NCBI GenBank assembly: GCA_023264015.1
Contig: JALQTJ010000001.1
Coordinates: 62,001 to 126,000 of the forward strand
Length of the DNA stretch: 64,000 bases
Origin: Flavobacteriaceae bacterium
Lineage (GTDB): Bacteria > Bacteroidota > Bacteroidia > Flavobacteriales > Flavobacteriaceae
Direction: 5' to 3'
The position numbers and the translations under genes were made by a program. Positions 52,164 to 60,780 of the stretch are shown here, piece by piece. The notes beneath the pieces were generated by a model. It was given only the letters and a program-made list of their open reading frames with translations. It was not told the origin of the DNA and did not search any database. Positions within the stretch are counted from its first letter, which is position 1. Every line of letters starts with the position of its first letter.

Positions 52164-54506
52164 TTACTTCTCTGTTAGATATGAGATTAATTTCTTGTTT
52201 TCTTCAACGGTCCCCACTGATATTCTAAGCGTATTTTCACAATTGAGTTGGGCGCTTCTATTACGAACCACAAAACCCCTTTCTACCAACGCATTGTATC
52301 TAGATGTAGCATCGTCTACCCGCACCAAAATAAAATTTGAATCTGATGGAAATACCTTAGAAACCCATAGGCATTGCTCAAGAGCCTTTTTTAATTCCTC
52401 TCTTTGTTTTTTCAGCAATTCAATTTCACTAACAATGTCCTTTGAGTTTTGAAGACGCTCTAAAGCAACGTTCTGACTCAATGCGTTTACATTGTAAGGA
52501 GGTTTAATGCGATTCATCCAGTTGACTAGCTCTGAGGATGTTACGGCAACACCAAGACGCAACCCGGCTAAGCCATATGCCTTAGAAAGCGTTCGCACTA
52601 CAATTAGATTTGAATACTTCCCTAACCGTTGAACTAGCGAAGGACGCTCACTGAAATCTATATAGGCCTCGTCCACTACTACAAGGGTATTTGCCCGCTC
52701 TATGACTTGAATAATTTGCTCTAGGTTTAAATGATTTCCTGTTGGATTGTTTGGCGAACAAATAAACACCATGGCCGTCATTGGATCTACGCTGGATAAC
52801 AAGTTATTTGCATCGAGATCAAACTGCTCATCTAAACCAACACGACGGTAATGAATGTCGTATTTCTCGGCTAAGACTTGATACATCCCATAAGAAGGAT
52901 CAATGGCAACCACATTACTCTTCGAAGGCTTTGCGAACAACTGAAACAACAACTCTAGCACTTCATCACTTCCGTTTCCAATGAAAAGCTGACTGCGGTC
53001 AACTTCCCATAATTCAGCTAATTTCTCCTTCAACAGCATTTGTTGTGGATCAGGATAGCGATTGCGACCCGTATTAAATGGATTTTCGTTCGCATCTAAC
53101 CAGGTGTAATCTTTGTTCTTGTCTTTAAATTCATCTCTGGCCGAACTGTAAACTTCAGCGGTTCTTAAATGAGGTTGAATTCGTTCTTTAAGGTTAAACT
53201 TCGGTTCTTGAATAGAATTTCCTTTAAGGAACTCAAGACGCTTGGTGACAGCCCTTTCATGAGCCGTTAAAGATTCTGCTCTAGCCATTTCCTCTATCGC
53301 AGGTCCAAGTGTTGTAATACCCAAAGAGCTAATGCGTTGAAAGGTTATCGCTTTTAAATAGCTGTCTAGGTTTACCCCGCTATATTGTCTAGCAAATCCA
53401 TTGGTCGGCAATGTGTGGTTGGTTCCCGAAGCATAGTCTCCTGCACTTTCTGGAGTGAAATTTCCAACAAATACAGATCCGGCATTTCGAACGTGTTCGA
53501 GCATGATCTCAGGATACTCACTGGCAATGATATAATGCTCTGGAGCGTAGTAATTGATAAAGTCAGCAGCAGTCTTAGCATCATTAAAAACAACTGTTCT
53601 GCTATTCTCTAAGGCATCCTTAGCAAACCCTTTACGACTAAGCGATTCGAGTTGTACGTCAAGTTCTTTGTTTACTTTCTCAGAAAGCGACGCATCGGTG
53701 GTCACCAATACTACCTGACTGTCAGACCCGTGTTCTGCTTGACTTAACAAGTCAGCTGCTATAAAAGAAGGTATTGACGTCTCATCGCCATAAACCAGTA
53801 ACTCACTAGGGCCGGCAGGCATATCAATTGCTACCCACTTTTGAGCCGCATACTGCTTCGCGGCAGTGACATATTGATTACCTGGACCAAAAATCTTGTA
53901 GACTTTAGAAACTGATTCTGTACCGATAGCCAATGCCGCTATAGCCTGTACCCCTCCTAAAGGGTGAACTGATGAAACTCCGCACAACTTGGCTGCGTAT
54001 AGAATTTCAGGTGCAATCGGCCTATCGGCCTGTTGCGGGGTACAGAGTACAATTTCTTTACAGCCCGCAATAGTTGCAGGAATAGCGAGCATCAACACCG
54101 TAGAAAACAAAGGTGCTGTTCCTCCTGGAATGTAAATACCTACTTTCTCAATAGGCGTCTTTTTTTGCCAACACGAAACGCCTTGCTGCGTTTCTATGTA
54201 AACCTCTGAAGTGCGCTGAGCCTCATGAAAGTGTCTTATATTTTGCGCTGCAGTCTGAATAGCATTTTTAAGCGTTTCTGAGAGCTTTTCTGCTGCTTCA
54301 TCAATTTCAGAAGTACTAACTCGCAATGCTGACAGCTTAGCCTTGTCGTATGTATGTGCAAATTCAATGAGTGCCTTGTCGCCTCGTTTTTCAACCTCTT
54401 GAAAAACACGCTCTACAAGCGTGTTGAGTTCGCTGTAATCCCTTGTTGGGCGCTCGATTAAGGCTTCCCAACTTTTCGGTTCTGGATTAACAAAACACTT
54501 CATCAC
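52164..54506 (-). CDS. hisDC: HisD-HisC fusion: histidinol dehydrogenase / histidinol-phosphate aminotransferase
   Basis: One uninterrupted 780-residue frame. Residues 1-430 are histidinol dehydrogenase: GIYIPGGTAPLFSTVLML, FGPGNQYVTAAK, zinc ligands in LLSQAEHGSDS and AGDYASGTNH, the base pair in APEHY. Residues 437-780 are a PLP aminotransferase: YSSARDEF, LDANENPFN, SPNNPTG (584-590), VVDEAYIDF and TLSKAYGLAGLRLG with PLP-lysine 642. These enzymes catalyse the last step and the seventh step of the pathway. The junction (about 429-437, GNSIQEPKFNLKER) is short. A Lys codon AAG at 53199-53201 sits where separate hisC genes start with Met. It overlaps hisG by four bases. Confidence 0.9.
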   Translation of the reverse strand: MMKCFVNPEPKSWEALIERPTRDYSELNTLVERVFQEVEKRGDKALIEFAHTYDKAKLSALRVSTSEIDEAAEKLSETLKNAIQTAAQNIRHFHEAQRTSEVYIETQQGVSCWQKKTPIEKVGIYIPGGTAPLFSTVLMLAIPATIAGCKEIVLCTPQQADRPIAPEILYAAKLCGVSSVHPLGGVQAIAALAIGTESVSKVYKIFGPGNQYVTAAKQYAAQKWVAIDMPAGPSELLVYGDETSIPSFIAADLLSQAEHGSDSQVVLVTTDASLSEKVNKELDVQLESLSRKGFAKDALENSRTVVFNDAKTAADFINYYAPEHYIIASEYPEIMLEHVRNAGSVFVGNFTPESAGDYASGTNHTLPTNGFARQYSGVNLDSYLKAITFQRISSLGITTLGPAIEEMARAESLTAHERAVTKRLEFLKGNSIQEPKFNLKERIQPHLRTAEVYSSARDEFKDKNKDYTWLDANENPFNTGRNRYPDPQQMLLKEKLAELWEVDRSQLFIGNGSDEVLELLFQLFAKPSKSNVVAIDPSYGMYQVLAEKYDIHYRRVGLDEQFDLDANNLLSSVDPMTAMVFICSPNNPTGNHLNLEQIIQVIERANTLVVVDEAYIDFSERPSLVQRLGKYSNLIVVRTLSKAYGLAGLRLGVAVTSSELVNWMNRIKPPYNVNALSQNVALERLQNSKDIVSEIELLKKQREELKKALEQCLWVSKVFPSDSNFILVRVDDATSRYNALVERGFVVRNRSAQLNCENTLRISVGTVEENKKLISYLTEK

Positions 54507-55360
54507 AAGAACATTTTTTCAATACTACTCACCAAAATCCCCTCAGCCCCGTTTTCTTTTAGCTTTTCAATGACTTGCCAAAACGTTTTCTCTTCAATAA
54601 CCGTGTGAACTGAAACCCAATCCTTATCTGCCAATGGAAGTACGCTTGGACTCCGCATTCCAGGAAGTAATCGTACAACCGCGTCTAGGTTAGCCTTTGG
54701 AACGTTCATGAGCACATACTTATGCCCTCTTGCGCGTAAAACCCCTCTAAGTCTAAAAAGAAGGTCTACTATACGAGGATCTTCTGCTTTACAAAGTGGA
54801 GATAGTGCCAGAACTGCTTGGCTTTTTAATAATACCTCAACCTCTTTTAAGTTGTTTTTAAAAAGCGTGCTTCCACTACTTACGATATCGCAGATAGCAT
54901 CTGACAAGCCTATATTTGGCGCGATCTCAACTGATCCATTGATGACGTGAATATCTGCATCAATGCTGTTCTTAGATAAGAATCCTTTAACGGTATTAGG
55001 ATAAGAAGTAGCAATGCGTTTACCGTCTAGATCTTTTACCGAATTGAAATTACTTCCTTTGGGTACAGCGATGGATACACGACACTTTGAAAAGCCAAGA
55101 CGCTCAATAACTGGTATTTCATCTCCTTTCTCCACCAAAAGATTCTCCCCAATGATCGCCAGATCTACCACCCCATCTTTGAGATAATTAGGAATATCTC
55201 CATTTCTGAGGTAATACACCTCTAAGGGATAGGTGTGCGATTCTACCTTTAGCTGGTCTTTGCCGTTGAACAAAGAGATGCCAGCCTCTTTTAGCAAGGC
55301 AAGAGAGTCTTCATTAAGTCTCCCTGATTTCTGAATTGCGATTTTTAATCTCTCACTCAT
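54503..55360 (-). CDS. hisG: ATP phosphoribosyltransferase (long form)
   Basis: HisG commits ATP and PRPP to histidine synthesis. The 285 residues identify the long, self-regulated form: a two-domain catalytic part with IAIQKSGRLNEDSLALL, KRIATSYPNTVKGFL and the PRPP loop CDIVSSGSTLFKNNL, and a C-terminal ACT-like HisG_C domain (about 210-285, SVHTVIEEKTFWQVIEKLKE) that binds histidine. No HisZ is needed. The first gene of the operon, it sits directly after the attenuator: the terminator U-tract ends five bases before its ATG. No Shine-Dalgarno sequence precedes the start. Confidence 0.96.
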   Translation of the reverse strand: MSERLKIAIQKSGRLNEDSLALLKEAGISLFNGKDQLKVESHTYPLEVYYLRNGDIPNYLKDGVVDLAIIGENLLVEKGDEIPVIERLGFSKCRVSIAVPKGSNFNSVKDLDGKRIATSYPNTVKGFLSKNSIDADIHVINGSVEIAPNIGLSDAICDIVSSGSTLFKNNLKEVEVLLKSQAVLALSPLCKAEDPRIVDLLFRLRGVLRARGHKYVLMNVPKANLDAVVRLLPGMRSPSVLPLADKDWVSVHTVIEEKTFWQVIEKLKENGAEGILVSSIEKMFL

Positions 55361-55362
55361 AG

Positions 55363-55403
55363 GTAAAAAATTAAGGCCCGAATGAATGCTTCAAACGGGC
55401 CTT
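55363..55403 (-). terminator. his operon attenuator (intrinsic terminator upstream of hisG)
   Basis: Read on the minus strand, AAGGCCCG (55396-55403) pairs with CGGGCCTT (55373-55380). The 15-base interior carries a further TGAA/TTCA pair, and AATTTTTT follows. This is a strong intrinsic terminator placed between the leader reading frame and hisG rather than after a gene. An alternative pairing, GCTCAGACG (55434-55442) with CGTTTGAAGC (55388-55397), would invade its 5' arm and loop and could act as antiterminator. His codons at 55455-55464 can also pair with ATGGTGTTGT (55419-55428), nine of ten bases. Together they fit classical ribosome-stalling attenuation; the fold is predicted by hand only. 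Confidence 0.8.
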
Positions 55404-55427
55404 TAGTGAATATATTAGACAACACCA

Positions 55428-55481
55428 TTAACTCGTCTGAGCGGAGCAAAAAATATGGTGATGTGTGTGATTTAAAAACAT
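55428..55481 (-). CDS. hisL: his operon leader peptide
   Basis: An 18-codon frame, MFLNHTHHHIFCSAQTS then TAA, with four His codons within five positions (residues 5-9). It lies between a good promoter and an intrinsic terminator just upstream of hisG. A ribosome short of histidyl-tRNA would stall at residues 5-9 and leave the Ala-Gln-Thr codons (55434-55442) free to pair with the terminator's 5' arm. A ribosome reaching the stop codon would cover them and allow termination. The -7 box ends four bases before the ATG, so the transcript may be leaderless or nearly so. Too short for family matching; the call rests on codon content, position and RNA pairing. Confidence 0.8.
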   Translation of the reverse strand: MFLNHTHHHIFCSAQTS

Positions 55482-55485
55482 AAGA

Positions 55486-55515
55486 CAAAAGTAAACTTCT
55501 ATTTTGACTTACAAA
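55486..55515 (-). promoter_or_regulatory. his operon promoter
   Basis: On the minus strand TTTG (55512-55515), an 18-base spacer and TACTTTTG (55486-55493) match the Bacteroidota -33/-7 consensus in both elements and spacing. It lies immediately after the prohibitin-like gene's stop codon and four bases before the hisL ATG. It is the best two-element promoter in the window. Confidence 0.65.
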
Positions 55516-55517
55516 AT

Positions 55518-56333
55518 TTAATTATTCCCGAGAATTAAGGGTAAACCGCTATCTCCTGATCCTACCACTACAACTTTACTGTTTGGAGATTCCGAAAGCT
55601 TAAGCGTAGCATCTATCCCTTTATCTTGCAAAATTTTATCCGTCAATGAAGCGCTTAGAATACGGTTCGCATCTGCTTTTCCTTTCGCTTCGATGCGCTG
55701 ACGTTCGGCCTCCTTTTCAGCAGTCACAAGGCGAAACTCATACTCTAAAGTTTCTTGCTCTTGCCTTAACTTCTTTTCAATAGCCTCGCGAATGGTCGGA
55801 GGAAGGGTAACGTCTCTTACCAGAATTTCATTCAGTTGAATATACTGGTCATCAACAATCATTTTGGTCTCAGTGAATATTTCTTGCTGAATGGCATCTC
55901 GTTTAGAAGAATAGAGTTGTTCAGGGGTATAACGCCCGACAACACTTCGTGCAGCCGAACGAATAGCCGGCAACAAAATACGATTGACGTATTGCTCACT
56001 CTTTTCTTGATGGAGCTTTCCTAAAGTCTCGTACTTTGGTTGAAACCAAGCTGAGGCATCGATTTGAATTTCAAGTCCATTCGATGAGAGCACCTTCATC
56101 TTCTCAAAAAGCTCTTGTTGACGTACCTCATAAACAAAAACCCGGTTCCAAGGTGCTACGATATGAAAACCTTCGCCTAAGGGGCCTTCGTCAGTGACTA
56201 CCCCACCACCAAAAGTTCTATACAACACACCTGCCTGACCAGATCCAATAGTAATGGCAGATTTAGAAATCAGGATGATTAAGACAAAAAAGCCTAAGAT
56301 TCCTGGCAATACGTATTTCGGTAATCGTTCCAT
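55518..56333 (-). CDS. Prohibitin/SPFH-domain membrane protein
   Basis: A 271-residue protein with one N-terminal transmembrane segment (about 8-28) and an SPFH/Band 7 domain (about 30-200: GQAGVLYRTFGGG, GEGFHIVAPWNRVFVYEVR, RSVVGRYTPEQLYSSKRDAIQ). A charged coiled coil follows (about 190-230, rich in Glu, Arg and Ala) with a C-terminal VVVGSGDSGLPLILGNN. Prohibitins form ring assemblies in membranes and modulate AAA proteases such as FtsH. Client unknown. It follows fabG by 11 bp and is probably the last gene of the sucD-fabG unit. Confidence 0.88.
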   Translation of the reverse strand: MERLPKYVLPGILGFFVLIILISKSAITIGSGQAGVLYRTFGGGVVTDEGPLGEGFHIVAPWNRVFVYEVRQQELFEKMKVLSSNGLEIQIDASAWFQPKYETLGKLHQEKSEQYVNRILLPAIRSAARSVVGRYTPEQLYSSKRDAIQQEIFTETKMIVDDQYIQLNEILVRDVTLPPTIREAIEKKLRQEQETLEYEFRLVTAEKEAERQRIEAKGKADANRILSASLTDKILQDKGIDATLKLSESPNSKVVVVGSGDSGLPLILGNN

Positions 56334-56344
56334 AATAAATGAGT

Positions 56345-57088
56345 TTAAGTTAACATTCCGCCATCAACCAGAAGTACCTGTCCAGTAACATAAGAAGAAA
56401 GGTCTGAAGCAAAAAATAGGCAAGCATTTGCTACATCTGTAACGGTGCCACCTCTTTTAAGCGGGATTCCATCTCTCCATTGTTGAACAACAGCCTCATC
56501 GAGTTGAGCGGTCATTTCTGTTTCTATAAATCCGGGTGCGATAGCGTTTGATCGTATGTTTCTAGATCCCAACTCTAAAGCAATTGATTTTGTAAATCCA
56601 ATTATCCCTGCTTTTGAAGCTGCATAATTCGCCTGACCTGCATTTCCTTTGACTCCTACAATAGAACTGACATTGATGATAGACCCAGATCGTTGCTTTA
56701 GAAATCCGCGTTGAAATGCTTTTGTCATATTAAAAACAGACTTTAAGTTCACTCGAATTACTTCGTCAAATTCTTCTTCCGACATACGCATCAGCAAGTT
56801 GTCTCGGGTAATCCCTGCATTATTAATGAGTACGTCTACTGTTTCGAAATCAGAGGCCACTTCACTAGCCAAGAGTTCGCAAGCCTCAAAACTTGCCGCG
56901 TCGCTTTTGTATGATTTCACTTTTACTCCATAAGTAGAAAGCTCCTTTTCAAGCGCTAACGCCTTGCTCTCACTTGAACTGTAGGTGAAAGCTACGTTCG
57001 CTCCATTTTGAGCAAACACTTCAGCGATTCCTCTTCCGATTCCTCTACTAGCTCCTGTAATAACTGCAGTTTTACCTTTTAAAAGCAT
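56345..57088 (-). CDS. fabG: 3-oxoacyl-ACP reductase
   Basis: FabG reduces 3-oxoacyl-ACP with NADPH in fatty acid elongation. The 247-residue short-chain dehydrogenase has the Rossmann motif TGASRGIGRG, NNAGITRDNLLMRM, the catalytic Ser in INVSSIVGVKGN, the Tyr-x3-Lys pair in YAASKAG, and the C-terminal VTGQVLLVDGGM. TRDNLLMRM after NNAGI is typical of FabG rather than of general dehydrogenases. It begins 9 bp after sucD; the prohibitin-like gene follows. Confidence 0.93.
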   Translation of the reverse strand: MLLKGKTAVITGASRGIGRGIAEVFAQNGANVAFTYSSSESKALALEKELSTYGVKVKSYKSDAASFEACELLASEVASDFETVDVLINNAGITRDNLLMRMSEEEFDEVIRVNLKSVFNMTKAFQRGFLKQRSGSIINVSSIVGVKGNAGQANYAASKAGIIGFTKSIALELGSRNIRSNAIAPGFIETEMTAQLDEAVVQQWRDGIPLKRGGTVTDVANACLFFASDLSSYVTGQVLLVDGGMLT

Positions 57089-57097
57089 ACATAAAAA

Positions 57098-57970
57098 TTA
57101 GGATAAAACTTCTTTCACCTTTTCCCCAATAAGTGCAGGAGAATCAACTACATGAATACCGCACTCGCGCATAATGCGTTTCTTCGCTTGAGCCGTATCA
57201 TCGCTTCCGCCTACAATAGCACCAGCATGCCCCATGGTTCTACCTGCAGGAGCTGTTTCTCCGGCAATAAATCCGATAACAGGTTTCTTGATACCACTGT
57301 TTTTATACCAGTGAGCGGCATCCGATTCTAATTGTCCACCTATTTCGCCAATCATAACTACAGCATCGGTTTCTTCATCATTCATCAAGAGCTCTAAGGC
57401 TTCTTTAGTGGTGGTACCGATAATCGGATCTCCACCAATACCAATCGCAGTAGAAATACCTAGGCCTTGACGTACCACTTGATCTGCTGCCTCATACGTT
57501 AACGTACCCGATTTCGACACCAATCCCACACGCCCTTTCTTAAACACAAAACCTGGCATAATACCTACTTTGGCCTCCTCTGGTGTAATTACTCCCGGAC
57601 AGTTAGGGCCAATCATACGGCAATCGTGCTTTTTAAGATAATCGTAAACCTTCACCATATCAGCTACTGGAATACCCTCTGTGATCGTGATGATCACTTT
57701 GATTCCTGCATTGGCTGCCTCCATGATCGCATCCGCTGCGAAAGCTGGCGGAACAAAGAGAATCGAAGTGTCAGCACCCGTTTCTTTGACGGCATCTCTA
57801 ACGGTATTAAAAACAGGTAGATTTAAATGTGTTTGGCCTCCTTTTCCAGGGGTTACACCACCAACAACGGGTGATCCGTATTCAATCATCTGCTCTGCAT
57901 GGAAGGTACCTTCGGTTCCGGTAAAACCTTGTACAATAATCTTTGAATCTTTATTAACGAGTACGCTCAT
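57098..57970 (-). CDS. sucD: Succinyl-CoA synthetase (ligase) alpha subunit
   Basis: SucD binds CoA and carries the phosphohistidine that links succinyl-CoA cleavage to nucleotide phosphorylation in the citric acid cycle. The 290 residues match the family: CoA-binding [38 protein letters not shown], and the active-site block [21 protein letters not shown] containing the phosphorylated His. The beta subunit sucC is not in the window, as usual in Bacteroidota where the genes are split. A promoter-like -7 box precedes it. Confidence 0.96.
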   Translation of the reverse strand: MSVLVNKDSKIIVQGFTGTEGTFHAEQMIEYGSPVVGGVTPGKGGQTHLNLPVFNTVRDAVKETGADTSILFVPPAFAADAIMEAANAGIKVIITITEGIPVADMVKVYDYLKKHDCRMIGPNCPGVITPEEAKVGIMPGFVFKKGRVGLVSKSGTLTYEAADQVVRQGLGISTAIGIGGDPIIGTTTKEALELLMNDEETDAVVMIGEIGGQLESDAAHWYKNSGIKKPVIGFIAGETAPAGRTMGHAGAIVGGSDDTAQAKKRIMRECGIHVVDSPALIGEKVKEVLS

Positions 57971-57986
57971 GTTGTATAATTTGTTG

Positions 57987-57994
57987 CAAAAATA
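57987..57994 (-). promoter_or_regulatory. Candidate -7 box for sucD
   Basis: TATTTTTG on the minus strand is a perfect TAnnTTTG match in the 54-bp gap after efp and ends 16 bases before the sucD ATG. The same eight bases precede uvrA and the SF2 helicase gene at similar distances. No spaced TTG is seen. Confidence 0.45.
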
Positions 57995-58024
57995 GGACGT
58001 ATAGTTGGAACGAGAAGGTGATCT

Positions 58025-58591
58025 TTATTCTTTAACGCGTTCAATGTAAGTTCCCTTTTCTGTATCTACCTTCACCTTGTCTCCTTCATTGATAAATAAG
58101 GGTACATTGATACGTGCTCCTGTTTCGAGTACTGCAGGTTTTGTCGCATTCGTTGCGGTATTTCCCTTAACTCCAGGCTCAGAAGAGGTTACCTCTAATA
58201 CTACACTAGCAGGCATTTCAATACTCAAAGGCATATTGTCTTCAGCACTGAATAAGACAGAAACCACTTCGCCTTCTTTCAAAAGATCTGCAGCCTCTAA
58301 AAGTGAACGCTGAAATTCCATCTGATCGTAATCTTCAGTATTCATAAAATGAAACGTATCTCCTTCAGCATACAAAAACTGAAAACTACGGGTCTCTACA
58401 CGCACGTCTTCGATCTTGTGTCCAGCCGAAAAAGTATTGTCCAACACTTTACCATTTGTAACACTTTTGAGTTTTGTGCGCACAAAAGCAGGACCTTTTC
58501 CGGGTTTTACGTGAAGAAATTCAATGATTTTATAAATGTCGTTGTTGTATCGAATACACAACCCTTTTCTAATGTCTGATGTACTTGCCAT
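58025..58591 (-). CDS. efp: Translation elongation factor P
   Basis: EF-P relieves ribosome stalling at polyproline. The 188 residues have the three beta domains of the family. The tip of domain I reads VKPGKGPAFVRTK; Lys32 in PGKG is the residue that receives beta-lysyl or other modification in many bacteria, but no modification enzyme gene is seen nearby. TNATKPAVLETGARINVPLFI and GDKVKVDTEKGTYIERVKE match domain III. It lies 3 bp after lpxA, the usual gene order in Bacteroidota. Confidence 0.95.
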   Translation of the reverse strand: MASTSDIRKGLCIRYNNDIYKIIEFLHVKPGKGPAFVRTKLKSVTNGKVLDNTFSAGHKIEDVRVETRSFQFLYAEGDTFHFMNTEDYDQMEFQRSLLEAADLLKEGEVVSVLFSAEDNMPLSIEMPASVVLEVTSSEPGVKGNTATNATKPAVLETGARINVPLFINEGDKVKVDTEKGTYIERVKE

Positions 58592-58594
58592 AAG

Positions 58595-59380
58595 TTATGA
58601 GTGATTAAAATAGCCTTTCATAATCCCGCGCTTAGAGGCACGGATAAATTCCAATATTTCATCCCGTTCTTCAGTGGCTTCCATTTCGGCCTCAAGAATT
58701 TGAACAGCTTGGGTATTGTTATAGTTCTTTTGATAGAGTATGCGGTAGATATCCTGTATCTCACGCACTTTTTCCGTAGAGAAACCGTTTCGCCTTAAAC
58801 CGACAGAATTGACTCCAACAAACGAAAGAGGTTCGCGAGCCGCCTTTACGAAAGGGGGCACATCTTTTCGAACCAGTGCACCGCCAGTAACAAAGGCATG
58901 ATGACCTATAGAGACAAACTGATGAACGGCAACCATACCTGCCATAACAACGTTTTTTCCGACCACAACGTGTCCGGCAAGTGTCGAATTATTGCTGAAA
59001 ATGCATCCATCCGATACAATACAATCGTGAGCAATATGGCAGTACGCCATGATCAAACAATTTGACCCAACCTGTGTCTTGTAGCGATCAGTAGTACCCC
59101 TATTGATGGTTACACACTCTCTAATGGTAGTGAAATCACCGATTTCAGTGGTTGTTTCTTCACCGTTATATTTTAGATCTTGTGGGGGTGCTGAAATAAC
59201 AGAACCCGGAAAAATATTACAATTCTTTCCGATACGCGCACCTTCCATGATCGTCACATTCGACCCTATCCAAGTACCCTCTCCGATTTCAACATTATTG
59301 TGAATCATTGCGAAAGGTTCGATGACTACATTTTTAGCAATCTTAGCACCGGGGTGAACGTAGGCTAAAGGTTGATTCAT
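58595..59380 (-). CDS. lpxA: UDP-N-acetylglucosamine acyltransferase
   Basis: LpxA puts the first acyl chain on UDP-GlcNAc at the start of lipid A synthesis. The 261-residue chain forms a left-handed beta helix of hexapeptide repeats (for example IGSNVTIMEGARIGKN) with the catalytic-type His in YCHIAHDC. The C-terminal helical domain contains VGLRRNGFSTEKVREIQDIYR. It begins 14 bp after lpxC-fabZ, in the usual Bacteroidota lipid A operon. Confidence 0.96.
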   Translation of the reverse strand: MNQPLAYVHPGAKIAKNVVIEPFAMIHNNVEIGEGTWIGSNVTIMEGARIGKNCNIFPGSVISAPPQDLKYNGEETTTEIGDFTTIRECVTINRGTTDRYKTQVGSNCLIMAYCHIAHDCIVSDGCIFSNNSTLAGHVVVGKNVVMAGMVAVHQFVSIGHHAFVTGGALVRKDVPPFVKAAREPLSFVGVNSVGLRRNGFSTEKVREIQDIYRILYQKNYNNTQAVQILEAEMEATEERDEILEFIRASKRGIMKGYFNHS

Positions 59381-59394
59381 TTATGTGGTATAGC

Positions 59395-60780
59395 TTATTT
59401 AGTTTTTACGATTTGAGCCATCAACTCGGCCTCTGAAACCAACTTCTCTCCCACAAAAGCCGTAGCTTTCATATGACAGATACCTCGGCGAATTGGGGTG
59501 ACTAGTTCACAATTAAAGATGAGGGTATCGCCTGGGTTTACTTGGTGTTTAAATCTCACGTTATCCATCTTCATGAAAAACGTTAGATAATTTTCAGGGT
59601 CTGGAACAGTACTTAATACCAGAATACCTCCTGTTTGCGCCATAGCCTCCACCTGTAAGACACCGGGCATAACAGGAGCTCCCGGAAAGTGACCCACAAA
59701 GAACGATTCATTCATGGTTACGTTTTTCAACCCTACCACATGAGAATCGCTAAGCTCAAGAATCTTATCTATTAGCAGAAATGGCGGACGATGCGGTAAG
59801 ATCTCCATTATTTTCACCGTATCCATTAAAGGCTCGGCGTTTACATCAACCTTCGGTCTACCAGTACGGCGCTCTTCTTTAATTTTTTTGTGGAGGAGTT
59901 TAGCAAATTCTGTATTTACAAAATGACCCGGCTTACACGCAATAATCCTCCCCTTGAATTTGGTTCCTACTAAAGTTAAGTCTCCAATAACATCTAATAA
60001 TTTATGACGGGCTGCTTCGTTCGAATGTTTTAACTCTAGGTTATTCAATATCCCGTTCGGAGTGACCTCAATATCGTCACGTCCAAAGGCCTTTTTTAGC
60101 TTTTCTAGTGTAGCGGCTGAGAGCTCCTTGTCTACGTATACAATGGCATTATTCAGGTCTCCACCCTTGATTAATCCTTCATCTAAAAGGGTCTCTATAT
60201 CATGTAAGAAACTGAAGGTACGAGCATCAGCAATTTCTGTAGCAAACTCATTCAGTGAATTCATGCTTGCATTCTGCGTGCCTAAAACATTTGTTCCAAA
60301 ATCAACAAGTACAGATAACTCGTAGGTGTCAGAGGGTAAAACAATAACCTCGCTACCTGTCTTTTCATCTTTAAAATGTATCGGGTCTATCACCTCATAG
60401 ACGTCGCGCTCTTCTTCTTGCTCAACGCTACCTCCTTTTTGAAGTGCTTCTACAAATGCAATGGCTGATCCATCCATTATCGGAGGTTCACTCGCATCTA
60501 ACTCAATAATGGCGTTATCGTAATCTAGACCTGTAAGTGCAGCTAAAACGTGTTCAGAGGTATGAATTTCAACACCATCTTTATCCAAAACTGTACTGCG
60601 TTGGGTGCGCGTCACATACTTAGATAAAGCCGGAACCTCTGGAGTTCCAGGAAGATCTACGCGTCTAAAAACAAATCCAGTATTTGGTTCTGCAGGACAA
60701 AAGGTAACCGTTACCTTTTTCCCTGTATGTAACCCAATTCCTGACAGAGAAACGGGTTGTGCTAGCGTTTTCTGATTCAC
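59395..60780 (-). CDS. lpxC: LpxC-FabZ fusion: UDP-3-O-acyl-GlcNAc deacetylase / 3-hydroxyacyl-ACP dehydratase
   Basis: Two enzymes in one 461-residue chain. LpxC (1-300) deacetylates UDP-3-O-acyl-GlcNAc, the committed lipid A step; zinc ligands lie in TSEHVLAALTG and in RHKLLDVIGDL. FabZ (about 315-461) dehydrates 3-hydroxyacyl-ACP in fatty acid synthesis, with LPHRPPFLLIDKI, the catalytic His in GHFPGAPVMPGV and the Glu in QVEAMAQTGG. The fusion is common in Bacteroidota and may balance lipid A and phospholipid synthesis. It overlaps lpxD by four bases. Confidence 0.96.
   Translation of the reverse strand: MNQKTLAQPVSLSGIGLHTGKKVTVTFCPAEPNTGFVFRRVDLPGTPEVPALSKYVTRTQRSTVLDKDGVEIHTSEHVLAALTGLDYDNAIIELDASEPPIMDGSAIAFVEALQKGGSVEQEEERDVYEVIDPIHFKDEKTGSEVIVLPSDTYELSVLVDFGTNVLGTQNASMNSLNEFATEIADARTFSFLHDIETLLDEGLIKGGDLNNAIVYVDKELSAATLEKLKKAFGRDDIEVTPNGILNNLELKHSNEAARHKLLDVIGDLTLVGTKFKGRIIACKPGHFVNTEFAKLLHKKIKEERRTGRPKVDVNAEPLMDTVKIMEILPHRPPFLLIDKILELSDSHVVGLKNVTMNESFFVGHFPGAPVMPGVLQVEAMAQTGGILVLSTVPDPENYLTFFMKMDNVRFKHQVNPGDTLIFNCELVTPIRRGICHMKATAFVGEKLVSEAELMAQIVKTK

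Noticed and set aside
53199..53201. Assembly or sequencing error as cause of the hisD-hisC fusion
   Set aside because: An indel could in principle join overlapping genes, but no leftover ATG or stop remains at the junction and both flanks are in one clean frame. Kept as a point to verify rather than as the explanation.
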